From Aradus depressus (Eukaryota; Arthropoda; Insecta; Hemiptera; Aradidae): DNA of 64,000 nt. The position numbers were made by a program, and so were the translations under genes. The notes under the pieces were generated by a model. It worked only from the letters and a program-made list of their open reading frames with translations, was not told the origin of the DNA and made no database searches. The stretch is from NCBI GenBank assembly GCA_963662175.1, contig OY759214.1:98542115-98606114 (forward strand). The letters run 5' to 3'. Below, in pieces: positions 22,501 through 33,295 of the stretch (positions within the stretch are counted from its first letter, which is position 1; each line of letters opens with the position of its first letter).

Positions 22501-25500
22501 TTTGGGAACCCGCACTCTCCCGAAAATATAATTTTCTCATAAGTGTGGTTATTTTAAGAATATCAAGTAGTAGTGGGGGTAGAGTAGTACCTCATTTTGA
22601 TGATCTTATTCAACGGAACAAATTTTGTCTGGAAGGTTTTTTGACAAATAGCACGTTTGCCATAATAATTCCAAATAAAATCTAAATTTCACTTAATTGA
22701 TGATGGAGGATTGCTGTCACGTGACAGGACCAGCTACTTCCTGCTTGACCATTTTCAATGAAAATGAGCACTTCTGATATTGGCTTCTTTTCTGCTTTAT
22801 TGCCCATTTCGGATTCGACCAAAATTAACCGAGAAAGCGAAATAAAGCCGACTGCCGGTAAATTCACACTTTTTTGCTATTTTCTCTGGTGCTCCTCAAC
22901 ATTTATAAACGTCTAAAAGATATTCTTTATCGTTAAGATGTCTGGAAGATCGGTGAAAAGAAGGAAAAAGGGTGAAAAGATTACATTTTTAGTGCCGTTT
23001 TTGCCTTCAAGGTTCAGGACATTCTGTCGAGTAACATCTTTATTTTCAATATTCTCCATAATTTATGCATTATTATTATTATTTAATATAGTTTCTAAAA
23101 GTAAATCGAATGCTTAAATATAAATGTTGAGTGCAAATCGAATCAGGAATTACAATTATTTTCGCATAATTTTCAAATAAATTGATTTATAAAGGTTTAA
23201 TAAAATTAATATCGTGTTTCTTAACCGTGTTTCTTCCGTTCACTATGACCGGAAGAAGGGACTTGCAAGAGTCCCGAAATATTGTCGGAAAAAAGAATAA
23301 GAATACACTTCTGGAAGAAATGTCGGAATTAACCAACAAAATTAATATCCCCAAAATACACCATCCACACTTTGGTTTTCAAACACACTCAAATGAAATC
23401 TTAATTTGTCTATTCGACGAATTAGGAGGATGCAATTTTTGCATAGGAGCTGCAGCGAACTAAATGCAAATATGTAAACGTGATATTTGTACCTACCGAA
23501 GTATGTAAAGAGTTTTGAAAACAGTTTTTTTTAAATTATTACACTACGAATTAGTAATATCGTAGTTGGTAATCTTTAGTTTATTGGAAAGGCTTGTATT
23601 TATTTATATTTTAGTCGGATTTTTTTATGTATAGAGTTGGTTCTTTAATCTTAAATAAAAATCTTAGCGCTGTAACTGTATTTTCAATTGCTTTAAACGA
23701 TTTATAAAGAATGTCTGCATCATTTATTTTCAAAGTCCTCTCTAAACGATATTCATAAAAGTGTTGAGTGTAGTTTCAAAACCAAGAAAATTTTAGCATT
23801 GATGGGAAGAACGCTGAAGCAACATTTGCACATTATAAGCACAGTATTGAGTTTTGAAAAACGGCGCTAGTATCGCTTTTAGGCCGAGAAAAACCGAGAG
23901 ACCACCCTATATATATATATTTATATATTTTTTGCTATTTCAATAATTTATTTATTATTTTCAGACAATGTTCAGCAACAGAGATTATGTATTTAAACGG
24001 CGTTTCTATAAAGATACATCGGCTAAAATAATAGTCGTTATGAACAAAAGTACGCAGCATCCTTTATATCCACCGCTGTCCTCGAAATCGAGAGTTAAGG
24101 AGTATTGGTCTTATATGGTGATCAAGTCTCAAAAAGATTTTAACAAGGCAAGTTGCATTCTCTTCTTCGTATCAATGATATCTGTTTGTTATATTTTATT
24201 TATAAAATATCAATAATATACCATTTTGATTGTTTTTTTGTTTTTTTTAGCCAGGCATCGAGTTCAGTTTGACATATTTTGACAATCCTGGTATATCTTT
24301 GCCTTCCGCCATTTCGCTATGGGTTACTGTTCAAGGTATGTTGGTTTGGGTATGGGTTACTGTTCAAGGTATGTTGGTTTGGGTATGGGTTACTGTTCAA
24401 GGTATGTTGGTTTGGGTATGGGTTACTGTTCAAGGTATGTTGGTTTGGGTATGGGTTACTGTTCAAGGTATGTTGGTTTGGGTATGGGTTACTGTTCAAG
24501 GTATGTTGGTTTGGGTATGGGTTACTGTTCAAGGTATGTTGGTTTGGGTATGGGTTACTGTTCAAGGTATGTTGGTTTGGGTATGGGTTACTGTTCAAGG
24601 TATGTTGGTTTGGGTATGGGTTACTGTTCAAGGTATGTTGGTTTGGGTATGGGTTACTGTTCAAGGTATGTTGGTTTGGGTATGGGTTACTGTTCAAGGT
24701 ATGTTGGTTTGGGTATGGGTTACTGTTAAGGTATGTTGGTTTGGGTATGGGTTACTGTTCAAGGTATGTTGGTTTGGGTATGGGTTACTGTTCAAGGTAT
24801 GTTGGTTTGGGTATGGGTTACTGTTCAAGGTATGTTGGTTTGGGTATGGGTTACTGTTCAAGGTATGTTGGTTTGGGTATGGGTTACTGTTCAAGGTATG
24901 TTGGTTTGGGTATGGGTTACTGTTAAGGTATGGGTTACTGTTAAGGTATGTTGGTTTGGGTATGGGTTACTGTTCAAGGTATGTTGGTTTGGGTATGGGT
25001 TACTGTTAAGGTATGGGTTACTGTTCAAGGTATGTTGGTTTGGGTATGGGTTACTGTTAAGGTATGGGTTAAGGTATGGGTTAAGGTATGGGTTACTGTT
25101 CAAGGTATGTTGGTTTGGGTATGGGTTACTGTTAAGGTATGGGTTAAGGTATGGGTTACTGTTCAAGGTATGTTGGTTTGGGTATGGGTTACTGTTAAGG
25201 TATGGGTTACTGTTAAGGTATGGGTTAAGGTATGGGTTACTGTTCAAGGTATGTTGGTTTTATTCAACTATTCCTTGACTATTACATTAGCAAGACCTGC
25301 TAACAGGCAATAGGAAACTACCTCAGTATCTAGATATCATAAGAAATTTTAGCCTCTTTAAGTCTGTTTGAAAAAAACAACTTTTCCTAAAAAAATACCT
25401 CCCGTTCTTCTGAGGCCAATTCTATTCCTGAGTGAATCTTTTCCCCTATCAGATTTTGTACATACCTATTTTCCATCGTTACAAGAGATAGTAAGTACTC

Positions 25501-28500
25501 TTACAGTACAGTCATAAAGAATATCCGGTATTATTGAATAATCTACATATATAATATTAGTTCATTGGCTGACAGAGGCATTCGAAACTTTTTCGAGAGT
25601 TATTCCATGTCTAAATCATCTAGGCAAAAAACATTTACACTCCAGATTCGATAAAACCTGTTGAGGATGTTTGGTCCAAGGTTAAACGAAAAAATCCAAA
25701 AAGCAAAAACTATGATCTTTCCGAGGTTGCGCAGAAATCTTATTTTTCCGCACAGTTACTCTAAATAACTTCACTTCTACATAAATGAGTTAATGAAAAC
25801 TGACATAATTGCAGAGATATTGTGAAATAATTCAAATGGACTTGAAAAATAAAATAAAACTGGTTTATTTAATATGTTGTCTAATTTCACTAACTATATA
25901 TACATGGGAGTACTTTCGGTATTTCTACCATCCTCAGCCAAAAGCATAAGAGATAAGACTAAGTTAATTTTCAGAATGTCAGCCTCTCGAGGAACCCATT
26001 ACCCTCCCTACTGGTGTTCCCCATGACGTCAGACATTCCTAACTAAGCTAAATTGTCAAGCTGTGAGATATTTTATGACAAGGCGGTCCCCATATTTCAA
26101 ATGTGTGACCCCTTCTAAGATCTAGGTATAAAGCATTAACAATGAACAGGCGAATAATATAACATTAACAAATCAAAAATAATTGGTTCCAGTTACAACT
26201 TAATTAAAATTATTATACTGTAAATTATATAAATATATCTATTGGCAAGATTCAGATAAATCATATATATATATTGGTAAATTCTATGTATATTTAAACG
26301 TACCTGTGCACATCGACTGGAGGGTCATATTATTGGTGACAGTAAAGGGGAATATTTTAGATTGGTTTGGTCGTTCATACAATTTCCATTTTTTAAAGTT
26401 CTGTTTATTTCTAATATTTCTAATGAGTTGAGCAATGTGCTTTTTTCGCAGAAATGAAGGTATTTTATGCCTGTGTCTTTATCAAACGTATGTTTGTGTT
26501 GGTTGATGTGTTGTGCAAATGTTGATTTTGTTATGTTGTGTGTTGTGTCCATGTTAGTATCTATTTCTGATATATGTTCTTTGAGTCTTTGTTTGAATTG
26601 TCTCCCAGTTTGTCCTGTATAGATTAGGTTGCAAGAGTTGCAATTTAATTGATAAACCCCACTCTTTTCTTCTGTTTTTATTCGGTCTTTCGTATTGTTA
26701 AGGTGTTTGTAAAGTGTCCTATTTGTTCTGAAACTAACTTTGAAGTTTTCTTTTTTAAGAATATTGCCTATTTGTTCAGAAATTTTCCCGTAATAGGGTA
26801 AGCTTACCCATTTCTTTGTTTCTGTTGTGTTTATTATGTCTAGTTTGGAGATATCTTTTAAATTGATTTTGTTGGTTACTTTTTTTCTAATTTTTTCTAT
26901 TGTATGTTGTTTGTATCCGTTTTTTATGGCTATGTTGTTGATTATATCTATTTCTTTGTTTCTATCTGTCACGTTTAGTGGTATTGTGTAAGCTCTATGG
27001 AAGAATGAGTAAAATGTCGCATGTTTATGTGATATAGGAGCGTTCGATGTATTGTGTATAATTGAATCTGTGGTTGTCGGTTTTCTGTAGATGTTGTATT
27101 CAAGTTTATTATTATTTATTTTTAAATTTAAGTCTAGAAAATTTAATTTGTCACCCCCTAATTCTATGGTGAATTTTATTTTTTCATGAATATTATTTAC
27201 AAAGTCAAAGAGTTGCTTAATTTGTCTATTAGAACCATTAAATAAGATACATATGTCATCAACATAACGGTACCAGAAATTAATTTTATCATTGTGTATC
27301 GTTTCCCGTAAGATGAGTTTCTCTAAGTGGTCCATGAAAATGTCAGCTAATAGGGGGGACAAGCAGGAACCCATGGCTAGTCCGTCTTTTTGTTCATATA
27401 TTTGTTCATTGAACATGAAATAATTTTGGCTAGTGCATAATTTTAAAAGGTCATATATTTCTATTTTTTCAAAAATTGAATGTTTCGTATTAATTATCAA
27501 CGAGTTAACAATGTCGAGACATTCCTCCACGGGGATATTAGTAAATAAATTGGTGACGTCCAATGACAATAGTTTCGCCCCCGATGTGATATTTATAGAT
27601 TTGGTTTTTTCTACAAAGTCTATAGAATTGATGACCGTATGTGAGGGTTGAAATTGTATGAATGATCTCAGTTTTTTATTTAGAAATTTAGATAATTTGT
27701 GGGTAGGCGAGTTGATAAATGATACTACCGGTCTTATTGGGACATTTTCTTTGTGAATTTTGGGTAGTCCTGTTAGTCTAGGAGTTATGGGGTTCATTAC
27801 TATAAGTCTTTGTGCACACATACCTTTTATGATGAACTTAGATCTATTTAATGTTGCGCGTACATTCTTTTGTATTGACATGGTTGGATTCTTATTTATT
27901 TGAACAAAACCGTTCGTTTCTATAAAACTCAACACTTTGTTAACATAATCACTATTGTTTAACAACACTAGAGTATTTCCTTTGTCTGCTTTTACAGTGA
28001 TAACTTTATTCTCTTCCAATTTCTTCTTCAGATTTCGGAATGTTCTTTCCTCTGTCTTGGTTGTGGCTTGGGTGTTTCTAGTGTTTTGGTTCCTCCTTAT
28101 CTTCTGGGCGCAAATAGTTTTTATGTCGAAATGTTCCCTTTCATATAATATTGAGTCCACTGTGGCTGCTAGTTTTTCCGCTTGTTTTTTGGTGACCGGT
28201 GTTTTTATGCTGTATTTTAGTCCTTTTTCCATAACTTTGTTTTCTTTATCTGTTAGATTCACATCCGATAGGTTCTTAATTTTGTTGTGAAACAAGAAGT
28301 TCTGGTCGTCTCTATGTGAGTTAGGTGTTCCTCTTTTCTTTAATAATTTCTTTAGTTTGTCTTCCTGTTTCTTTGTTTTTTCTCTACTTATTTCCCAGAC
28401 TTCTTCCCTGATGACATCCTCTATTAAAACCATTTCTATATGGTTGTACTGCGAACATAAATCCTGTCTTAAATGGTATAACGACTTACTGAGCTCATCT

Positions 28501-30422
28501 CTTATCCCATACCATCGTTTAATTTCCAATTGTAGCCATTCTAATTCCGCTCTTCTGGTTGCTTTTTCCGCTTCTTTACTTCTATTTTTCGTATACACTT
28601 TGATGTAATTAGGTATAACATTTTCTTTTAGGCATTGTTTGTTAAAACGAATGTTTCTGTTAGCTTTTGCGAACCTAACACTTAATCTCTTAAACTTAAC
28701 TGCATTATTTGCCCCGAAAACCGACAACCACAGATTCAATTATACACAATACATCGAACGCTCCTATATCACATAAACATGCGACATTTTACTCATTCTT
28801 CCATAGAGCTTACACAATACCACTAAACGTGACAGATAGAAACAAAGAAATAGATATAATCAACAACATAGCCATAAAAAACGGATACAAACAACATACA
28901 ATAGAAAAAATTAGAAAAAACGTAACCAACAAAATCAATTTAAAAGATATCTCCAAACTAGACATAATAAACACAACAGAAACAAAGAAATGGGTAAGCT
29001 TACCCTATTACGGGAAAATTTCTGAACAAATAGGCAATATTCTTAAAAAAGAAAACTTCAAAGTTAGTTTCAGAACAAATAGGACACTTTACAAACACCT
29101 TAACAATACGAAAGACCGAATAAAAACAGAAGAAAAGAGTGGGGTTTATCAATTAAATTGCAACTCTTGCAACCTAATCTATACAGGACAAACTGGGAGA
29201 CAATTCAAACAAAGACTCAAAGAACATATATCAGAAATAGATACTAACATGGACACAACACACAACATAACAAAATCAACATTTGCACAACACATCAACC
29301 AACACAAACATACGTTTGATAAAGACACAGGCATAAAATACCTTCATTTCTGCGAAAAAAGCACATTGCTCAACTCATTAGAAATATTAGAAATAAACAG
29401 AACTTTAAAAAATGGAAATTGTATGAACGACCAAACCAATCTAAAATATTCCCCTTTACTGTCACCAATAATATGACCCTCCAGTCGATGTGCACAGGTA
29501 CGTTTAAATATACATAGAATTTACCAATATATATATATGATTTATCTGAATCTTGCCAATAGATATATTTATATAATTTACAGTATAATAATTGTAATTA
29601 AGTTGTAACTGGAACCAATTATTTTTGATTTGTTAATGTTATATTATTCGCCTGTTCATTGTTAATGCTTTATACCTAGATCTTAGAAGGGGTCACACAT
29701 TTGAAATATGGGGACCGCCTTGTCATAAAATATCTCACAGCTTGACAATTTAGCTTAGTTAGGAATGTCTGACGTCATGGGGAACACCAGTAGGGAGGGT
29801 AATGGGTTCCTCGAGAGGCTGACATTCTGAAAATTAACTTAGTCTTATCTCTTATGCTTTTGGCTGAGGATGGTAGAAATACCGAAAGTACTCCCATGTA
29901 TATATAGTTAGTGAAATTAGACAACATATTAAATAAACCAGTTTTATTTTATTTTTCAAGTCCATAAATGAGTTATATTGAAAATTAGTATTTTAAGAGA
30001 GACATTAACACCTTTCGCGGATGGAGACCTCTTCTAGCCTGCGTCTTTAGCGATTTGCAGGGGTTAAGCCACTACTTCACATTACTTGACCTTCATAAAT
30101 TGTAATAGGATTTAAATTGTGCTTCATACAATTTTTCTTTATATGGATCTGCTCTAGCGTTATTTGTTATTTTATTTTTTTTTTCTTGTGAGTATCTCTT
30201 TTAATTCCTTTTTTTTTTCAAAATATTTCAGGTATGCCAGAATATCTGAAGCGATTGAGAAAAGAGGCGTTGGCGATCAAAAAGCACAGAGACACAACAG
30301 GAGGTCGAAAAGAAGGTGGGTACCGCGGCCCACCGGGCGAACCTCCTTTCCCTGACTATGACCCTGCTTTTATTATTGGCCTTCTCACTTCCAATATGAC
30401 ACTATTGAATACAGCTTTTTGA
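19059..30422 (+). CDS. STARD7: STARD7, START-domain phosphatidylcholine transfer protein
   Basis: Seven exons join without phase conflict: 19059-19564, 19656-19780, 20921-21016, 21991-22151, 23965-24147, 24251-24335 and 30232-30422, giving 448 residues. The basic, acid-poor N-terminus looks like a mitochondrial targeting sequence. The START domain spans about residues 215-400, with GRYTDVTADDFLEVFLD, WETKWP, MFSNRDYVFKRR, LTYFDNP and VTVQGMPEYL aligning in order with STARD7 of other animals. STARD7 carries phosphatidylcholine to mitochondria. The start is the first ATG after an in-frame stop. The intron after exon 5 uses a GC donor. The last intron (24336-30231) holds a minisatellite built from the exon 6 end and a Penelope-like element. 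AATAAA lies at 30524. Gene identity comes from alignment by eye; splice choices follow consensus sites and phase. Confidence 0.9.
19656..19780 (+). CDS. STARD7: STARD7 exon 2 (Cys-rich linker)
   Basis: Acceptor tattattag after a 91-bp intron; donor gtaagg. Encodes a Cys-rich stretch, CEGPDCQCPECD. Confidence 0.75.
20100..20335 (+). mobile_element. TATA-stem hairpin repeat in STARD7 intron 2
   Basis: Shares gattaggtcataaa with 16300 and ends with gattactgtattttcttata and ctatatgtataagaaagta, a terminal hairpin. Confidence 0.55.
20921..21016 (+). CDS. STARD7: STARD7 exon 3 (start of START domain)
   Basis: Acceptor tattttccag, donor gtaaat. Encodes HCWEPFIQQPDLTVWKMEEI and on to LYCYK, the first START strand. 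Confidence 0.85.
21051..21911 (-). mobile_element. pogo/Tigger-like DNA transposon remnant, TA TSD
   Basis: Ends cagttaaacctctccataac (21051) and gaagaggtttcact (to 21911, last base altered) form TIRs next to TA on both sides. The minus frame 21432-21118 reads DLAAKFKVGKTQIATILK and, further on, KRGKGFEIDRHCFEWFY, matching the N-terminal CENP-B-type helix-turn-helix DNA-binding domain of pogo/Tigger transposases. The DDE catalytic domain is missing. It sits in STARD7 intron 3. A 28-bp direct duplication (aggcctgctgtt...ggtagattttt) lies at 21690-21745. Confidence 0.75.
21991..22151 (+). CDS. STARD7: STARD7 exon 4 (START core)
   Basis: Acceptor atattttcag, donor gtaagt. Encodes YGRYTDVTADDF through WETKWP. 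Confidence 0.9.
23965..24147 (+). CDS. STARD7: STARD7 exon 5 (START core)
   Basis: 61 codons. Acceptor tattattttcag. The donor is GC-type (aacaag/gcaagt). Encodes MFSNRDYVFKRRFY and YWSYMVIKSQ. Confidence 0.9.
24251..24335 (+). CDS. STARD7: STARD7 exon 6 (ends in the minisatellite unit)
   Basis: Acceptor ttttttttag. Encodes PGIEFSLTYFDNPG through WVTVQ and ends one base into a Gly codon at caag/gtatgt. Its last 18 bases are the first part of the 33-bp tandem unit. Confidence 0.85.
24318..25256 (+). repeat. 33-bp minisatellite made of exon 6 end plus splice donor
   Basis: The unit consists of the last 18 bases of STARD7 exon 6 (tatgggttactgttcaag) and the first 15 of the intron (gtatgttggtttggg). 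Twelve tandem exact units are followed by a 32-bp variant (ttaagg for tcaagg), five more exact units, and a mixed zone with 12-, 18- and 32-bp variants. About 22 copies of caag/gtatgttgg are present in total. Because 33 is a multiple of 3, the array is open in several frames; these ORFs are a by-product unless distal donors are used. Confidence 0.95.
26325..28715 (-). CDS. Penelope-like reverse transcriptase with GIY-YIG endonuclease
   Basis: A frame of about 800 codons without stops or frameshifts. The N-terminal part is basic and helical. Mid-protein it has TGLPKIHK and IRPVVSF (RT fingers), SLDVTNLFTNIP, GLAMGSCLSP and the catalytic box YRYVDDI (about residue 492). The C-terminus is a GIY-YIG nuclease: GVYQLNC, LIYTGQTGR and QRLKEH (from about residue 694). 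This fusion is diagnostic of Penelope-like elements, which prime reverse transcription at nicked target DNA. The first codons of the open frame (28739-28716) come from the opposite arm across the junction, so the natural start is missing. Intact catalytic motifs suggest recent activity of the family, though this copy lacks its 5' end. Confidence 0.9.
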   Translation of the reverse strand, partial: GANNAVKFKRLSVRFAKANRNIRFNKQCLKENVIPNYIKVYTKNRSKEAEKATRRAELEWLQLEIKRWYGIRDELSKSLYHLRQDLCSQYNHIEMVLIEDVIREEVWEISREKTKKQEDKLKKLLKKRGTPNSHRDDQNFLFHNKIKNLSDVNLTDKENKVMEKGLKYSIKTPVTKKQAEKLAATVDSILYEREHFDIKTICAQKIRRNQNTRNTQATTKTEERTFRNLKKKLEENKVITVKADKGNTLVLLNNSDYVNKVLSFIETNGFVQINKNPTMSIQKNVRATLNRSKFIIKGMCAQRLIVMNPITPRLTGLPKIHKENVPIRPVVSFINSPTHKLSKFLNKKLRSFIQFQPSHTVINSIDFVEKTKSINITSGAKLLSLDVTNLFTNIPVEECLDIVNSLIINTKHSIFEKIEIYDLLKLCTSQNYFMFNEQIYEQKDGLAMGSCLSPLLADIFMDHLEKLILRETIHNDKINFWYRYVDDICILFNGSNRQIKQLFDFVNNIHEKIKFTIELGGDKLNFLDLNLKINNNKLEYNIYRKPTTTDSIIHNTSNAPISHKHATFYSFFHRAYTIPLNVTDRNKEIDIINNIAIKNGYKQHTIEKIRKKVTNKINLKDISKLDIINTTETKKWVSLPYYGKISEQIGNILKKENFKVSFRTNRTLYKHLNNTKDRIKTEEKSGVYQLNCNSCNLIYTGQTGRQFKQRLKEHISEIDTNMDTTHNITKSTFAQHINQHKHTFDKDTGIKYLHFCEKSTLLNSLEILEINRTLKNGNCMNDQTNLKYSPLLSPII
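28715..29476 (+). pseudogene. Inverted partial copy of the Penelope-like ORF
   Basis: Starts in mid-RT (KPTTTDSIIHN) and runs to the same C-terminus as the minus copy, with one amino-acid change noted (KIRKN versus KIRKK). It includes the full GIY-YIG domain but not the RT catalytic box. It forms the right arm of the element. Confidence 0.9.
30232..30422 (+). CDS. STARD7: STARD7 exon 7 (last coding exon)
   Basis: Acceptor aaatatttcag. Completes the Gly codon and encodes MPEYLKRLRKEALAIKKH and a Gly/Pro/Arg-rich tail ending at TGA 30420-30422. AATAAA at 30524-30529. Confidence 0.85.
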
Positions 30423-31098
30423 TCTCACAACACTGGGTACTTTGTACAATGGGCAGCTGTACTCGACTTTTGGTATCAAGCAACGTTCCATTCATGGTTT
30501 TACCAAGTTTCAAGTGAATTATAAATAAAAGTTTTATAAAAATACATTCCTTGATTTTTAATAAATAATATTTTTTTTTTTAATTTAGTGAAGAACAAAG
30601 GATTTTATTGGTTTTATGATTCATTAACATTAAGTAATTAATTATTTTAGGATGACTATTTTTCTCAAGTGCGGGTTATCAATCAAGGTTGTAAAATTTA
30701 AAGTCTCGTGAGAGAAGTAATGTCAAAATTCCAGCGAACATTATTAAAAACAGGGTTTTTGTCTATTTTCGCCATTTAAAGCTTAAGATTCCCTATAAAA
30801 TATGATATTCTTAATCAGTGTCAAGATCTCTAATTTGTTAACCTACTTGCCATAATCGGGAAAAATGCATTTTTAAATTAGTATACAATAAGTAATTAGT
30901 AATTAATTGTTTTTGCATTTTTGTCTAAAATTTCATTTCTAGGCAAATAGTGTGGTCACTATTTCCGTCGTACAGACAAAAGGTTCCTCTTGAGGGAACA
31001 TAATTGAGTAATGCTATATAGATTTGGATTCTAACAAGAAACTCTTGCATTAAAATGAGTTTTTGAGCTAGAAAAGAGCAATAAGAGTAGGTAGAGAA

Positions 31099-31362
31099 TT
31101 GGTCCTTTCTGCCCTAGTAGGAGTACACAAGGACGTTAAACCAAACAAGGAAATAGGAAAGAAATTGGTCCTTTCTGCCCTAGTAGGAGTACACAAGGAC
31201 GTTAAACCAAACAAGGAAATAGGAAAGAAATTGGTCCTTTCTGCCCTAGTAGGAGTACACAAGGACGTTAAACCAAACAAGGAAATAGGAAAGAAATAGG
31301 TCCTTTCTGCCCTAGTAGGAGTACACAAGGACGTTAAACCAAACAAGGAAATAGGAAAGAAA
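31099..31362. repeat. 66-bp tandem repeat, four copies
   Basis: Four almost identical units starting ttggtcctttctgccctag and ending ggaaataggaaagaaa. The 66-bp length keeps both strands open, e.g. VLSALVGVHKDVKPNKEIGK on plus. No start, signal or splice context supports coding. Confidence 0.85.
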
Positions 31363-31379
31363 ACTAGCTTAGGATTAGC

Positions 31380-33249
31380 TCACATTGCAATTTCCCTGAA
31401 GTCCATAACTAAAATTTAATTATTTTTTTTTTTAAACATTTTTCGCTGTATTTTCTCTAACTGAAAGAACCGGGTAATTGCCTTCTGTTAAGCTGGGTTT
31501 TACACACTCACTCATATTACTGAAGCCAATTAGCGCATGCAAGACTCGCACAAGCCTGTTTGTTAATACATTCAGTTTAGTTCGCACACATTTCTGAGAA
31601 AAACTGAAAGATCAATTTATTTGGACCTTTATTGGAGTGGTGTAGGTCCTGGGAGATGCTCCCTGATGGGTGGCGAACCCAGCTCTTGGTGGGCCACTCG
31701 GGCAACTTTGTTCTGAAATGTCTGTATTTTTCTGATGGGTGGAAACAGTTGAATCTACTGTATGCTTGTAGTACGGTGTTAACGTGCAGTTTCTAAGTTA
31801 CCCTCGCATTCTAGGCTTCCCCTAGATATTTCATACACTGGTCTTTAGGATTCCGTGGAATAGATACCATCAAGAATGAGGGTTGTCCCAGTTGAAAAAA
31901 AAAAAACTAAATGCCTCAACCACCTCGAGCACAGTAGGCAAGCTACCTCTGAGGTACCGGCGCCCTCTGGTCCAGAGTGTCTCTTCCCCGCCTGCTAATT
32001 TCAATGTTCTGAGTCAGCTTCACCTGGAGATTTTGTCCCCTCTTCAGTACCTTAAAATAGAACAAAGAAATAGATCAGGTGGCAAGATTTTTATCAACTC
32101 CCTATTTTTTTTTACAGCCAGAAGGATAAAAATCTCTTAGGTGTGATACTCATCCGGGTTGAAGGCTGGATGGCATCAGTTGCCTAAAAGAAAAGTTTTT
32201 TTTTTTTTATGTATATGTCTTAAAATAGTCAACAAGATTTATAGTTTGCTATGGCCTGCTGGAACATCTCAAGAAAATTGTGTAGTTAGTGAGATTGTAA
32301 TAGAAGAATACTCATGTGTTTCATAAAAAAAAATTTCAAATGAAGCAAAATGCATTATGTAAGTCCAACCACAATGCGCTGTGTGCATTTTAGGTTTTTG
32401 GGATGGGGGGGGAACATTGCTTGAGCTTAATTTATTGGTAATGTAAGAATCCCTCATTGTTATTATTTGTGTGTATGTTCTCCATTTTGTCAGTGTGTCT
32501 TGTGAATGAGGTTTGTTTAATGAATTTTATGAAAAAAAATCTCACATTTCTGATAAAAAAATTATTTTATTTTAAAACCTATTATTTCATTTGTAATTTT
32601 TTTAAATGTATTATAAAGTTGAGAGCATAAATAGCAGTAACTGCTATTTTCTTTATTTGAGATACTAGTCAATATCATTAATATAATGAAATTAACCAAG
32701 GTTATGAGTGAGGTCAGACCGAGACAGTGCCATTCTAACGATGTTCAGTGTAGAATGACACTTAATTGTATATTTTTTGTTGTAATGTAAAATGCTAACA
32801 TTATTTTAAACGTTTAGGCATACTGAAAGTTACAATTATTTGTTCTTGAAAAGGTTTTTCTATTTTTTTCTGTTATGGCTGCGTATTTTAACAAAACTTT
32901 CACATCAACACAGTCAACATTTTAATTTAACAACACAATTAACTGGGATTGGTATCGTTCAATCCTGAATCCTTGCGGATTTCAGAATCTTGTCACCCCA
33001 AAGCTTAGAGCGTTCAATTATTCTCTACTTGAATACCTGTGTGTTGTCCTAATTCTAAAAAATTCTTTCTATATTACGTTACACTTTTTGTTTCTCTATG
33101 GTGACGTTTTAATTGTTGTTTTGTTATCCCCTTATTTATATTTTCTAAGGATTTTCTTTCATTACTTTTAAAAATGCTGGAATTATCTCAATCTTTGTAT
33201 AGTGAAGGTTTCTAAAATAAAACACTGATGGATGTCAGATAGTCTATTC
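31380..33249. other. Intergenic region downstream of STARD7
   Basis: 31640-32200 is GC-richer (ggagatgctccctgatgggt, gaggtaccggcgccctctgg, ggctggatggcatcagttgc) and may be an unrecognised retroelement fragment. The rest is AT-rich with no feature I can support. Confidence 0.3.
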
Positions 33250-33295
33250 TACAGGGTGATTCCCTCGTAACTTTAAAATAATGATTGGGTGAAAC

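Larger units (their letters stand above)
25793..29963 (-). mobile_element. Penelope-like retroelement with inverted partial duplicate
   Basis: Flanked by an exact 12-bp duplication, ataaatgagtta (25781-25792 and 29964-29975). The left part is an antisense copy with the RT/GIY-YIG ORF. At about 28715 it meets a sense copy of the last 1.25 kb, so the outer arms (about 25838-27090 and 28715-29963) are inverted repeats differing by very few bases. A 45-bp unique tail precedes the left arm. Arms with inverted or tandem pseudo-LTRs are characteristic of Penelope-like elements. It lies in the last intron of STARD7 and looks like a recent insertion. Confidence 0.9.

Noticed and set aside
24317..25313. 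Six overlapping long ORFs on both strands as genes
   Set aside because: All are translations of the 33-bp minisatellite in different frames.
27433..28608. Plus-strand frames across the Penelope region
   Set aside because: Antisense shadows of the RT/GIY-YIG frame.
31883..32140. 85-codon plus frame
   Set aside because: No signature; begins near a poly-A run in a probable repeat fragment.
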